Assembly (NCBI GenBank): GCA_016839055.1
Contig: JAEKNX010000008.1
Span: 1 to 64,000, forward strand
Reading direction: 5' to 3'
Length of the DNA: 64,000 nucleotides
Origin: Spirochaetales bacterium
GTDB lineage: Bacteria; Spirochaetota; Spirochaetia; UBA9216
Numbering within the stretch: position 1 is the first letter of the stretch; every line of letters starts with the position of its first letter. Below, piece by piece: positions 23,615 through 32,187 of this stretch. Below the pieces are notes generated by a model. The model did no database searches. It saw nothing but the letters and a program-made list of their open reading frames with translations, and was not told the origin of the DNA. The translations under genes and the position numbers were made by a program.

Positions 23615-25495
23615 TTGAAACATATAAAAATCATCATCAGATCTGTTGAAACAAGACTGTCTGAAATTCTAGTAATTGGACTGGCATTAATTCCAGTTCT
23701 TCAGATGGCCGCAAGAACTATCTTCTCAACCGGAATTCCGGCCTATGATTCGATCCTAAGACATCTAACCCTCTGGACAGCGCTGATTGCCGGAATGATA
23801 TGCACGAGGGAAGAACAACATATATCTCTCGGATTCAGCAGCGGCCTGAAAAACAGGAAATTCAAGGCCGCAATTGATGCCGCGGTAATGCTTTCCGGCA
23901 GCGCCATCTCTATCGCGATTGCAGTTGCTGCAGTATCATTCTCGATAATCGGCTTCGACAGTGAACAGAAGATAGGCTTTGTAACCCTCGGAGCCTTGAG
24001 CGGAATTATTGCGGTTTCCTTCGCTATAACCGGATTCCGCTTTCTCAGCAGGACACAGAATGAAACAAGCCGAAAATTCAAACTTGCGGGAATAATCCTC
24101 GGGCTGCTCCTCAGTCTTCCGTCGATCATCAACCTGCTCTACCTGACACCCTTCATGCCGCCGATGTGGATGGAAAGCATGCTCGAAGGATATTACATCT
24201 TCTTTGAGGCGGCAGACTTGTTTCTGGTACTCGGTTTCATCGTTTTAACGGTATTCGGTCTTCCGATTTTCATCCTCCTCGGAGGAGTGGCTTACTTCCT
24301 GTTTGCCGGAACCTGGAGCGTTCCAGAAGTTATTCCGAACGAAATCTACAATCTCTTAACAGGTTCTGCAATTCCGGCGATTCCGCTTTTCACCTTCACC
24401 GGTTTCATCCTGTCCGAAGGCAAGAGCGGCGAGCGGCTGGTTAATCTATTCAAGGCCTTCCTCGGAAAAATGCCCGGCGGCCTCGCAATAATGGCTGTAA
24501 TAGTCTGCGCCTTCTTCACAACCTTTACCGGAGCCTCGGGTGTTACAATTCTCGCCCTCGGCGGACTCTTGTCTTTCATACTGGTAAAAAGCGGTGAGTA
24601 TACCGAAGATTTCACAAAGGGATACCTGACGTCGGCCGGCAGCATAGGCCTTTTATTCCCTCCAAGCCTCCCGATAATAATGTACAGCATTCAGGCAAAG
24701 ATCAGCATCAAGGAGATGTTCCTAGGCGGCATAGTACCCGGATTAGTCTTTGTAACCGCACTGTCGGCTATGGGAGTTTTTCATGCCGTCCGTAACCGGA
24801 AGAAGAATCCCCACCACTTCAATGATGATCCGGAAAAAATGCCGGGAAAACTGTCATCACTTCGTAAAACCATGGGAGATCTCTTACTTCCGGTAATAAT
24901 TCTACTACTCTATTTCGGCGGGATTACAACCCTGGTTGAGACCGGAGCCGTCGCGGTAGTTTACTCGCTTATTATTGAGATGTTCATCTACAGGGATCTC
25001 AGACTCAAAGACCTCGCGAAGATAATCAAGAAGGCTGTTCCGGTGATAGGCGGAGTGCTGATGATAATAGCAACGGCAAAAGGATTGTCTTACTTCATAG
25101 TCGACGCCGAAGTTCCGATGATGCTGACCGCCTTCTTCAGCAACCACGTAAGCTCTCCGCTTGTGTTCCTGCTTCTGCTGAACATAGTGCTGCTGATAAC
25201 CGGCTGCCTGATGGACATCTTCTCGGCAATTATGGTAGTGGCTCCGCTTATTATTCCTCTCGGAGAGATGTACGGTATTCATCCGGTTCAGCTTGGAATA
25301 ATTTTCCTTGCAAACCTGCAGCTCGGATACCTGACTCCGCCTGTGGGCCTGAACCTCTTTCTGGCCTCCTATGCATTCGAGACCCCGCTTGGAAAGATAT
25401 ACCGAAGCGTAATACCATTTTTCATCGCGATGTTTCTGATGGTGCTGCTGATAACCTATGTGCCCTGGTTCTCGCTTAGCCTGCTGGGAAAATAA
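23615..25495 (+). CDS. TRAP transporter fused permease, DctQ-DctM type
   Basis: This 626-aa membrane protein fuses the small four-helix DctQ unit (about residues 1-150, HLTLWTALIAGMICTREEQHISLG) to the large DctM unit (about 195-626). DctM hallmarks are the paired re-entrant motifs: PGGLAIMAVIVCAFFTTFTGASGVT and SAGSIGLLFPPSLPIIMYS, then CLMDIFSAIMVVAPLIIPL and LGYLTPPVGLNLFLASY. It imports the TatP ligand using an ion gradient. The start codon is TTG, 3 bases after the tatP stop, with GGAGCAGG before it. It closes the TRAP operon. Confidence 0.93.
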   Translation: MKHIKIIIRSVETRLSEILVIGLALIPVLQMAARTIFSTGIPAYDSILRHLTLWTALIAGMICTREEQHISLGFSSGLKNRKFKAAIDAAVMLSGSAISIAIAVAAVSFSIIGFDSEQKIGFVTLGALSGIIAVSFAITGFRFLSRTQNETSRKFKLAGIILGLLLSLPSIINLLYLTPFMPPMWMESMLEGYYIFFEAADLFLVLGFIVLTVFGLPIFILLGGVAYFLFAGTWSVPEVIPNEIYNLLTGSAIPAIPLFTFTGFILSEGKSGERLVNLFKAFLGKMPGGLAIMAVIVCAFFTTFTGASGVTILALGGLLSFILVKSGEYTEDFTKGYLTSAGSIGLLFPPSLPIIMYSIQAKISIKEMFLGGIVPGLVFVTALSAMGVFHAVRNRKKNPHHFNDDPEKMPGKLSSLRKTMGDLLLPVIILLLYFGGITTLVETGAVAVVYSLIIEMFIYRDLRLKDLAKIIKKAVPVIGGVLMIIATAKGLSYFIVDAEVPMMLTAFFSNHVSSPLVFLLLLNIVLLITGCLMDIFSAIMVVAPLIIPLGEMYGIHPVQLGIIFLANLQLGYLTPPVGLNLFLASYAFETPLGKIYRSVIPFFIAMFLMVLLITYVPWFSLSLLGK

Positions 25496-25510
25496 TTCAA
25501 TACATTGAGT

Positions 25511-25557
25511 TTCTTTCAAAACTCGGTTAGTGAAAACTAAAGTTTTATAAAAGGAAG
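25511..25557. repeat. Interspersed palindromic repeat, copy 1
   Basis: A 42-base segment (25511-25552) is identical at 40 positions to 61953-61994. It is an imperfect hairpin: TTCTTTCAAAACT on the left pairs with AGTTTTATAAAAGGAA on the right. It lies between the TRAP permease and the histidine kinase gene. The two dispersed copies suggest a REP-like or MITE-like element. Confidence 0.8.
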
Positions 25558-25575
25558 GTACTTCATACATAATTT

Positions 25576-26418
25576 ATGAATAATAAAATACAGCACAGGA
25601 TTTCAGACAGCCTATCAGTAATTTCAATTATTGCCATTACATTCATAATATCCGGACAATTAGAGTTTTTTGAAAAATTCAGCAAATTCTCCGAACAGTA
25701 TGAGCAGTATCAGCTTGATGAAATTCTGATAGTCTGTGTAGTACTGACATACTATCTACTATTTATTTTTCTTAAACAGAAACAAGTGCTGAAGAAAAAA
25801 AATATAAAGGCAACAGAAACTCTAGTAGAAAAGACCTTGCTGCTTAAAGAGATTCATCACCGTCATAAAAATAATATCAATACTATTCTGAGCCTGCTGA
25901 AACTAGATGAGAACTCATTCGCTACTGCCGAAAGTAAAGGGATATATTACAAAATGGTCTCACGTCTTGAGAGCATGAGTGTTTTATATGAAAACATACA
26001 TAACTCTGAGAATAAAGATTATATTTCAGTCAAAGATTATTTCACTATCTTCTTCAATCGCGAGGATTCATTATTTAACAATAAAATCACAACAAGCATG
26101 GATATTGAGGATTTTCAAATAAGTACAAGGCTGCTGACACCTCTTGGAATAATAATCAATGAGCTGTATACCAATTCAGCCAAACATGCTTTTCCAGACC
26201 AGAAAAGCTGCAGGATATTTTTTTCTGCAAAAAAAACGAAAGATATGATCAGCATTAATTTCTCGGATAATGGTATCGGGATGCCGGAAACAGTAAGGCC
26301 GGGAGGATTCGGGCACGAACTGATTCACTCGCTGACAAAACAGATAAATGCAGAGATTGAAATAAAAAATGATCACGGCACTTCTTATAATCTCATATTC
26401 AATGCAGAGGGCGAATAG
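25576..26418 (+). CDS. Membrane sensor histidine kinase (HisKA_2 / HWE-like)
   Basis: This 280-aa protein has two membrane helices (about residues 12-28 and 48-65) with almost no periplasmic domain between them. The phosphoacceptor box KEIHHRHKNNINTILSLL (His94/95) is of the HisKA_2 type, and the HATPase domain shows IINELYTNSAKHAF (N box), FSDNGIGMPE (G1) and GGFGHELI (G2). No response regulator is next to it. Without a sizeable sensor domain it may sense the membrane state or depend on a partner such as the upstream TRAP proteins; this is inference. Confidence 0.85.
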   Translation: MNNKIQHRISDSLSVISIIAITFIISGQLEFFEKFSKFSEQYEQYQLDEILIVCVVLTYYLLFIFLKQKQVLKKKNIKATETLVEKTLLLKEIHHRHKNNINTILSLLKLDENSFATAESKGIYYKMVSRLESMSVLYENIHNSENKDYISVKDYFTIFFNREDSLFNNKITTSMDIEDFQISTRLLTPLGIIINELYTNSAKHAFPDQKSCRIFFSAKKTKDMISINFSDNGIGMPETVRPGGFGHELIHSLTKQINAEIEIKNDHGTSYNLIFNAEGE

Positions 26419-26485
26419 CACAACCCTTTAAAGAGTCAAGATAAATGCATAATCCTACTTGATTTCCGGACCTTGCAACTAGCCT

Positions 26486-26511
26486 GCCTGCCCCATGGAG
26501 GCGGACTTTTT
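26486..26511 (+). terminator. Probable intrinsic terminator of the histidine kinase gene
   Basis: GCCT(G)CC (26486-26492) pairs with GGAGGC (26497-26502) around a CCAT loop with one bulged G. GGAC and five T residues follow. It separates the kinase from the convergent epimerase gene. Confidence 0.5.
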
Positions 26512-26518
26512 CATTCTA

Positions 26519-27385
26519 CTAACCCAGCATGTATCTGGAAAACATGAGAGCATCGGAGGCGGCTTTATCCATTTCAGCTTCCGTAGCCCCGTTTGAGAGA
26601 TCTCGCCATACTTTGATGTCAGAGCCTACTGTTCCGCCGGTTTTCACAAACGGCTCCATCACAACGGCCCTGTCATATCCTATATCACGCAATGCTTCGC
26701 CAATTTCAGCCCAGGGAGTTCTCCCTCTGCCAGGAACCTTCCGGTTGCACTCACCTGTATGAAAATGGCCAAGATATTTCCCTGCAGTTCTTATGGCACT
26801 GCCGATACTGTCTTCCTCGATATTCATGTGGAAGGTGTCAAGCATCAGCTTTACGTTAGGCTTACCGACTTCTTTTACATAGGCGAGTCCCTCTTCCGCG
26901 GTATTCAGAATATAATTCTCAAACCGGTTAAGAACTTCCAGGCAGAGATCAATTCCCAGATCGGCTGCGTAATCAGCCAATACCTTGAGTTCTGCAATAC
27001 CGCGAGCCCTGTCGCCTTCTTTATCAACAGGTTTTGAATAGTCGACCGGCCAATAAGAATAGAGGGCTCCTCCGATGATATTTATGTTGAGTTTCGAAAT
27101 ATTTAAAAGGGTCTCTCTGAAAGAAGCCCTACCGGCCTTCCGGATATTCTCGTCTGCAGACGAGAGGTTTTCATCCTCAGCCGGACCGATGCCGGCTGTG
27201 AGGATTATGTCATTGTCTTCCGCGCATTTTTTAATATCATTAAGCTGAACTCTGTTGTAGGCGGTTATATGCTGAGCGGCTATCTCAAGAATATCAAAGC
27301 CGATATCAGCCGCTTTTTTTATATAATAGAGGTAGTCACCATCCCACTCCTGTTCCCAGTATGCGTAATAGATTCCATGCTTCAC
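26519..27385 (-). CDS. D-allulose (D-psicose) 3-epimerase
   Basis: This 288-aa TIM-barrel protein matches ketose 3-epimerases of the D-tagatose/D-psicose group very closely: MKHGIYYAYWEQEW, TAGIGPAEDENLSS, GGALYSYWPVDYSKPVDKEG, LEVLNRFENYILNTA, LMLDTFHMNIEEDS, GHFHTGECNRKVPGRG and VVMEPFVKTGGTVGSDIKVW. The four metal and catalytic residues fall at Glu150, Asp183, His209 and Glu244, the numbering known for this family. The enzyme interconverts D-fructose and D-allulose through Mn/Co. The start is GTG with a strong AGGAGG site. No other allulose genes are nearby, and its neighbours upstream are unrelated. Confidence 0.93.
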   Translation of the reverse strand: MKHGIYYAYWEQEWDGDYLYYIKKAADIGFDILEIAAQHITAYNRVQLNDIKKCAEDNDIILTAGIGPAEDENLSSADENIRKAGRASFRETLLNISKLNINIIGGALYSYWPVDYSKPVDKEGDRARGIAELKVLADYAADLGIDLCLEVLNRFENYILNTAEEGLAYVKEVGKPNVKLMLDTFHMNIEEDSIGSAIRTAGKYLGHFHTGECNRKVPGRGRTPWAEIGEALRDIGYDRAVVMEPFVKTGGTVGSDIKVWRDLSNGATEAEMDKAASDALMFSRYMLG

Positions 27386-27404
27386 AACCCGCCTCCTTTT
27401 TAAT

Positions 27405-27809
27405 CTATCTTACCATTATCCTGTGCTGAACAATATCATTTTCGCGGCTGTAGCCGAATTTGCCGTAAAAAGAGTGGGCTGTCTGAGTTGTGAGTATTCC
27501 CCGGAGGCCGCGGAGTTCATCGATTGAATCAAGATGCTTCATTAAGAGGTGCCCGATTCCCTTATTCTGAAGTTCGGGTATAATGAAGATGTCGGCAAGA
27601 TAGTAGACCGTAGCAAAATCCGTGACGACGCGGGCAAAGCCTATCTGCCGCCCGTCCCGGTAGGCGCCGATGCAGAGCGAGTTTTCAATTGATTTTTCAA
27701 TCTTCTCAACCGGCCGGCCTTTCGCCCAGTAGGACTCATTATGCAGATAGCCGATAATAAGATCGAGATTCAGCCTGCTCTTGTCGTCCGAAAACTCGAT
27801 ATTATTCAT
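27405..27809 (-). CDS. GNAT family N-acetyltransferase
   Basis: This 134-aa protein carries GNAT motifs: IGFARVVTDFATVYYLADIFIIPELQNKGIGHLLMKHL contains motif A with the acetyl-CoA loop QNKGIG, and the C-terminal AHSFYGKFGYSRE is motif B. The substrate cannot be told. The ATG at 27809 overlaps the end of the C_GCAxxG gene by 8 bases, so the pair should be translationally coupled; a TTG two codons further upstream is possible. Confidence 0.88.
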   Translation of the reverse strand: MNNIEFSDDKSRLNLDLIIGYLHNESYWAKGRPVEKIEKSIENSLCIGAYRDGRQIGFARVVTDFATVYYLADIFIIPELQNKGIGHLLMKHLDSIDELRGLRGILTTQTAHSFYGKFGYSRENDIVQHRIMVR

Positions 27810-28251
27810 TCTCAAGTATCTTCTCGAGCTCGCTACAGGCTACAGTAATGCAATCAGGGCAGACCTTCTCAAAGATATCAAGCGCCTTCGCCTCTGCATG
27901 CTCCTCTTCTGTATAAGTCGGAACACCGAGAAGCTCGCGGCAGGATGAGCTTCCAAGTCTTCCCTCGACTGTCTCAATGTAATCGTGGACGAGGGCATAG
28001 GTCTTTGACTTTGCGTCTGTATCATCTTTTACTTCATTTCCATACCTGAGACTAAGAACGGCAACAGCTCCACTTACAGCCCCGCAGGTGTACTGCTTTC
28101 GCCCCATTCCGCCGCCAAAGCCTGTTCCGAGTTTGTGAACAGTGAGCTCGTCAAGGCCTGTATAACCGGCATAAGCCGCGAGGACAGCCTGCGAACAGGC
28201 CGACCCGCTTCTATATTTCTCTACCTCAAGCTCCGCCCTTGTTTTTTCCAT
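27802..28251 (-). CDS. C_GCAxxG_C_C family protein (redox/split-soret-like)
   Basis: This 149-aa protein shows the pattern that names the family: SGSACSQAV (first Cys), YTCGAVSGAVA (the CGAxxG motif), SSSCRELLG and KVCPDCITVA near the end. These cysteines probably bind a metal centre or a cofactor; the exact role is not known. The ATG at 28251 has a good AGGAGAAA site, so in-frame upstream codons are not used. It sits in a run with a radical SAM gene upstream and a GNAT gene downstream, without a clear pathway. Confidence 0.85.
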   Translation of the reverse strand: MEKTRAELEVEKYRSGSACSQAVLAAYAGYTGLDELTVHKLGTGFGGGMGRKQYTCGAVSGAVAVLSLRYGNEVKDDTDAKSKTYALVHDYIETVEGRLGSSSCRELLGVPTYTEEEHAEAKALDIFEKVCPDCITVACSELEKILENE

Positions 28252-28311
28252 ATCAATTTCTCCTGTAAAAATTTCCTGTAAGGGCTGCAAAGCAGCACCG
28301 AAGGCAGGCAT

Positions 28312-29436
28312 TTAAAGTAGTTTATCATAATAACCGCAGGTTCCGGTTTCGGCAATCTCGCGGATTAGTTTAGCCGTAAATACCCCTATCCCGCGCAAAC
28401 TGGTGAGCTCTTCGATACTCATCGATTCGATTGGACTTTCCTGACTTGAAAGTGTCCATGCGGCCTTCCCGTAAGGGCTGTTATGGCCTGCAAGACGCGC
28501 AAGATATTCGAGCTGGTCGAGAATAAGCAGAATTTGTTCGTTCCGGGAAACAAGCTCCGCCCAGATAGCGGAAGGCATTCGTTTCGGCATACGGTATTTT
28601 AAAGCTACGGCAGAGAAAAATCCTTCAGCTTCATATGCGTCGTTTGATGATGGCGCCCCCCAGGGGCTGTTGTTAGAATAAAGTTTCTGCAGATCCGGCA
28701 GCTGCTGCGGAAAATGTTCTTTAAAAAAGGTTATGAAGTAATCCTTCTGCCTGCCCGGCTTCAGGGTCATTCCGCTGAAGATGACGAAATCAACTCCAGC
28801 CTCCTTCGCCGCGGCTACCGTCTCTTCAATCATTTCAGCGGAATCAGTAATGAAAGGAACAACAGGCATGAGGTACATCCCGCAGTCAAAACCTGCGTCC
28901 TTGAAACGTCTTATTGTATCAAGGCGTTCTGACGGGGCCGGCACTCCGGGTTCCAGCAGACGGCTTATTTTATCATCCACCGAAGAAAAACTGAAACTGA
29001 CAACAGCTCCGCGCTCCCGTCTGATTTCAGACAGAACATTAAGATCCCGCTCTATCAGAGTAGACTTCGTCAGCATATGAACAGGATGTCCATACTTAAG
29101 GAGAAGCTCTAGAGTTTTCCTTGTCATTCGGTACTCCCTCTCAAAATGCTGGTAGGAATCACTCACCCCGCCGCAGACCATCATAAAGCCGCCCTGAAAG
29201 GGTTTGCGTTTCCGCGCCGGGTCGAGCTCACGGTCAAGAAGCTCCAGGGCATTAGTCTTTATCGACACATCCCGGCCGAAATCACCTTCCACCTGATAGC
29301 GCTCATCCCGGCCGTCACAGTAAACGCAGTTATGACTGCAGCCGCGGTACAGGTTGATGGCGTAGGAGCTTATAAACCAGGAGTCGATCCTCTTTTGCTT
29401 CCGCAGTATGGATTTTGCCGTTATTTCATTTATCAC
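28312..29436 (-). CDS. Radical SAM protein of the spore photoproduct lyase-like (SPL) group
   Basis: This 374-aa protein has the radical SAM cluster motif CSHNCVYC (Cys33, Cys37, Cys40), CX3CX2C spacing, followed by DGRDERY and SIKTNALELLDREL, typical of the Rv2578c/SPL-like family. It has a later TLIERDLNVLSEI segment and a glycine-rich motif. The C-terminal end holds a helix-hairpin-helix-like segment (LTSLRGIGVFTAKLI), which suggests nucleic-acid contact. Biochemical role in this subgroup is unclear. The start is GTG and overlaps the upstream HEAT-repeat gene by 4 bases, consistent with a DNA-repair pairing. Confidence 0.82.
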   Translation of the reverse strand: MINEITAKSILRKQKRIDSWFISSYAINLYRGCSHNCVYCDGRDERYQVEGDFGRDVSIKTNALELLDRELDPARKRKPFQGGFMMVCGGVSDSYQHFEREYRMTRKTLELLLKYGHPVHMLTKSTLIERDLNVLSEIRRERGAVVSFSFSSVDDKISRLLEPGVPAPSERLDTIRRFKDAGFDCGMYLMPVVPFITDSAEMIEETVAAAKEAGVDFVIFSGMTLKPGRQKDYFITFFKEHFPQQLPDLQKLYSNNSPWGAPSSNDAYEAEGFFSAVALKYRMPKRMPSAIWAELVSRNEQILLILDQLEYLARLAGHNSPYGKAAWTLSSQESPIESMSIEELTSLRGIGVFTAKLIREIAETGTCGYYDKLL

Positions 29437-30263
29437 TCGTAATCCTTCCGGTAGTACTTCCTGTCCTTATAAATGTAGCTATCGGTCTTGAGAATATCCA
29501 TTACAAGGAGGGGGTCCTTCTTTACGAGGTTACGGCAGGCGCGCGCGGCGATCCAGTGCGAGTCAGGATCTCCATTGGTCGCAAGCTCTTTTACGATCGG
29601 CATGGTTTTCTCTTCATCAACCCTCATCCAGTCGCTTAAGGAGTTCCCGGCCGATGTCCTCGGGTAGTCGGCGGACTCATGATATAGGTGTTCCAGAATT
29701 GAGAAGGCAAACTCAGGGGATTTTTTAAGCCAGCCGTTGTCCGCCACAGGCCGGAGAGACTCGCTGGCAAAGCGCCGCCTTAAGGGATCGTCTGATTTCA
29801 CCATCGAGATATACCACTCGCGCACAGGCTCAGGATGGCTCTTTACGAGTTTCCGGACAAAGCCGGACGAACACTCACGCACTACCCAGTCATCATCGGA
29901 GGCTGCCTGCTCAAAAAAACTGAGAACCTCTTCGAGTTCTCCGGTCTGCTCTCCGGTCACCGATATAAGCTGAATGCCGAGGCTCCGGATAAAGGGCTCA
30001 GCCGAGGACTGCCGGAAGAGTTCGGCTCCGAAAGCTATAGCATCAATACCCTTTTCAAGCAGGATGGGATAAATAAAGATACCAATCTGTTTGATGATAC
30101 TGTAGCGACCGAGCGAGATCCGTTTCTTCTCGGGGATATCGGCCCTGATTTTCTCGATCATCCCAGCTAATTCACCGGCAATATCAGCAACAACGGCTGT
30201 TTTAATTCTGTCGATGAGTTTAATAATTTCTGTTTCGTGATTCGATGTGATCAGATTAAACAT
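29433..30263 (-). CDS. HEAT-repeat protein, possible DNA alkylation repair (AlkC/AlkD-like)
   Basis: This 276-aa all-helical protein has HEAT-like repeats, including DDDWVVRECSSGFVRKLVKSHPEPV, SDDPLRRRFASESLRPV and DSHWIAARACRNLVKKDPLLV. The pattern of W-VRE and RR-A at repeat turns resembles the AlkC/AlkD DNA glycosylase superfamily, in which the helical superhelix cups alkylated DNA. Pairing with a downstream SPL-like radical SAM gene fits a repair role, but this is inference and a non-enzymatic HEAT protein is possible. AAGGAG lies 7 bases before the ATG. Confidence 0.6.
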   Translation of the reverse strand: MFNLITSNHETEIIKLIDRIKTAVVADIAGELAGMIEKIRADIPEKKRISLGRYSIIKQIGIFIYPILLEKGIDAIAFGAELFRQSSAEPFIRSLGIQLISVTGEQTGELEEVLSFFEQAASDDDWVVRECSSGFVRKLVKSHPEPVREWYISMVKSDDPLRRRFASESLRPVADNGWLKKSPEFAFSILEHLYHESADYPRTSAGNSLSDWMRVDEEKTMPIVKELATNGDPDSHWIAARACRNLVKKDPLLVMDILKTDSYIYKDRKYYRKDYE

Positions 30264-30282
30264 ACAATAACTCCTTTAAAAA

Positions 30283-30703
30283 CTAAACTGTAAACCTGTA
30301 GCCCACACCCCAGATTGTTTCTATATATTGCGGATTTGACGGGTCGTACTCAATCTTCTCTCTTATCTTTCTAATGTTAACCGTAACTGTTGTAATATCG
30401 CCGAAGGAGTCCTCCCAGATACGGCTGAAGATCTCCTCCTTCGTATAAACACGGTTAGGGTTCGAGGCAAGCATGTAGAGGAGGTCAAATTCCTTACCTG
30501 TCAGATTGACTTCTTTCTCATTCAGAAAAACCCGGCTTGACTCCTTCACTATCCGGAGTCCCCGGATAGTGATGCCCGTGCTCTTTTTCTCAACTCCGGT
30601 GAGTCTTTCAAAGCGGCTTATATGTGACTTAACGCGGGCAACGAGTTCTCCAGAACGGCCTTCTTCTGTTTCAATAAAAAGAAAGCCGAATACCGGATAG
30701 ACC
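30283..30703 (-). pseudogene. Truncated OmpR-type response regulator (receiver lost)
   Basis: The region encodes a complete winged-helix output domain (LNEKEVNLTGKEFDLLYMLA, YTKEEIFSRIWEDSFGDI, VNIRKIREKIEYDPSNPQYI, ETIWGVGYRFTV) preceded by GELVARVKSHISRFERL, the typical last helix of a receiver domain and linker. Everything before that helix (about 90 residues with the phospho-acceptor Asp) is missing. The frame only stays open upstream because it runs into the methyltransferase gene in another frame. The break point lies within about 50 bases of the methyltransferase stop, which points to a deletion. A short DNA-binding protein from an internal start cannot be excluded. Confidence 0.7.
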
Positions 30704-31399
30704 TTATATCTTTTTCTGCCAGACACCAGTATATTCCCGGACGATGCCGTCTCTGGTAAACTTAAGATTACTGCCCATCTCTTCTCCGAAAAAAAAGCCC
30801 ATAATTCTTGCCGCATCCTCATTTGAGTCAAATCTGTAATCGGTCTCCAGTACGGTTCTTGAGAATCCGTGCCGGCCCTCAAGCTCCGAATAAAAATCCT
30901 TCAGATTCTTGTTCGGAGCCTCCGGAGATTCAGTGTTTGTCCCGAGAGATTCTAAAAACACGAGACTCCCGCCGCGCTTCAGCCTTACGTTGCAGTCTAC
31001 GACAAGCTTATTTACCGTCTTTTCAATTTGACTCTCATTATCGCTGACGGTGTGTCCGAAACTCCAGCCCTGAATAACTATATCAGCGCTCACATCCAGA
31101 CTGTCAATATTAAGATTATCACAAACCGAAAACTCAATTTTATTCCCATACTCCGAAAGAGCCTCCGAGGCTTTTTCAAGCATATGGGCAGAGCGGTCAA
31201 AGCAGTATACCTTATCAGAGAGACCGGCATACATTCGGGTCATACGCCCTGTACCGGTGCCGAACTCGAGGACAGTCTTCCCCTGGAAATCGAAACAGTT
31301 CTTTAAATATTCCGGAATATGATTCAGGTAATCTTCATGAGCCACAAGCTCATCATATTCAAAAGAGTGCTTCTGATATATTTCATACATAGTGGGCAT
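30704..31399 (-). CDS. Class I SAM-dependent methyltransferase
   Basis: This 231-aa protein has the class I methyltransferase motifs: KTVLEFGTGTGRMTRMYA (motif I), VYCFDRSAHML (motif II with the acidic end of strand 2), EFSVCDNLNI and DIVIQGWSFGHTV, then LKRGGSLVFLES. The length and the YEIYQKHSFEYDELV start resemble small-molecule or protein methyltransferases of the UbiE/Methyltransf_25 type, and the substrate is unknown. GGAGAATCAA precedes the ATG. Its stop is the left border of the response-regulator remnant. Confidence 0.85.
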   Translation of the reverse strand: MPTMYEIYQKHSFEYDELVAHEDYLNHIPEYLKNCFDFQGKTVLEFGTGTGRMTRMYAGLSDKVYCFDRSAHMLEKASEALSEYGNKIEFSVCDNLNIDSLDVSADIVIQGWSFGHTVSDNESQIEKTVNKLVVDCNVRLKRGGSLVFLESLGTNTESPEAPNKNLKDFYSELEGRHGFSRTVLETDYRFDSNEDAARIMGFFFGEEMGSNLKFTRDGIVREYTGVWQKKI

Positions 31400-31412
31400 T
31401 TGATTCTCCTCA

Positions 31413-31595
31413 TTATTGTTTATTTAATATCTTCCTTGGTGACCACATATAAAGAACGAAGCGATCGTTTTCCATCAAATGATCATCCCAGCCTATCACT
31501 TCAACCTTACAGGCAGTACCGAAGGAAAATGGAAGCGTCTCGCCGGTACATCCCGAGAGAAGAAAACCCAGGCAGCACAGAAGAATTTTTAACAT
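31413..31595 (-). CDS. Small lipoprotein of unknown function
   Basis: This 60-aa reading frame starts MLKILLCCLGFLLSGC, a convincing lipoprotein signal with lipobox Cys16, leaving a mature part of only 45 residues (FGTACKVEVIGWDDHLMEN, FVLYMWSPRK). It lies 13 bases upstream of the methyltransferase on the same strand. TAGAAT ends 5 bases before the ATG with no Shine-Dalgarno, again a leaderless-type layout but without a clear -35. No family was recognised. Confidence 0.5.
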   Translation of the reverse strand: MLKILLCCLGFLLSGCTGETLPFSFGTACKVEVIGWDDHLMENDRFVLYMWSPRKILNKQ

Positions 31596-31676
31596 AAAAC
31601 ATTCTACCATGAAATAATATTATTCTACTTGAAATTCGTCCGGCCGGATGCAAAAATGACAGACGGAGGACAACGA

Positions 31677-32187
31677 ATGAACTTTATAGAAACAATAGCC
31701 GCCAGACGCTCAATCAGGGTTTTTACGGATGAGATGGTAACAGATGAACAGATAAAAACCCTGCTGACAGCCGGTATGAATGCGCCTTCCGCCCGGAACA
31801 TGCAGCCCTGGCATTTCATGGTGATCAAAGACAGAAAAACAATCAACAGAATCATAGAAATATGCCCTAACGGAGCACTGCTTAAGGGCGCACCGATGGC
31901 TATATTAGTACTCGGAGATCTCCACATCAGCGGTGATTACTGCGCCCTTGACTGCTCGGCGGCCGTAGAGAATATCCTTCTTGCCGCCCAGGCGGAGGAA
32001 CTAGGTGCCTGCTGGATTGGGGTATACCCGAGACCCGAGACCCGAGAGACTCGGGGGCCTCAAAAAATTGTTCAAGCTGCCTGATAATATTCAACCGCAC
32101 TCACTTATTGCCGTCGGGCATCCCGGTGAGACTAAAGAGCCGAACAACAGATACATTAAAGAACGAGTTCATACTGAAAAGTGGTAG
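31677..32187 (+). pseudogene. Nitroreductase family protein, out of frame at a 7-bp repeat
   Basis: The frame from 31677 encodes a nitroreductase: IAARRSIRVFTDEMV, NAPSARNMQPWHF (FMN-binding) and LLAAQAEELGACWIGVYP. After GVYPRPE the frame shifts and stops at 32084. The natural end (GGLKKLFKLPDNIQPHSLIAVGHPGE ... RVHTEKW) continues in the next frame to 32187. The shift coincides with three perfect copies of CCCGAGA; removing one copy restores an unbroken protein of about 165 aa (GVYPRPERLGGLKKLF). GGAGG precedes the ATG at 31677. It may be a phase-variable gene, a decayed gene or an assembly error. Confidence 0.85.
32027..32047 (+). repeat. Heptanucleotide repeat in the nitroreductase gene
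   Basis: Three perfect tandem copies of CCCGAGA (32027-32033, 32034-32040, 32041-32047). The third copy is also the left arm of a CCCGAG-AGA-CTCGGG hairpin (32041-32055). With two copies the reading frame would be intact. Confidence 0.95.

Noticed and set aside
24905-25570. 221-codon minus-strand frame
   Set aside because: Antisense to the TRAP permease gene, with a composition rich in His, Gln and Tyr and no motif.
30704-30882. N-terminal extension of the response regulator in frame from 30882
   Set aside because: This part is the methyltransferase gene read in another frame; it shows no receiver-domain motif.
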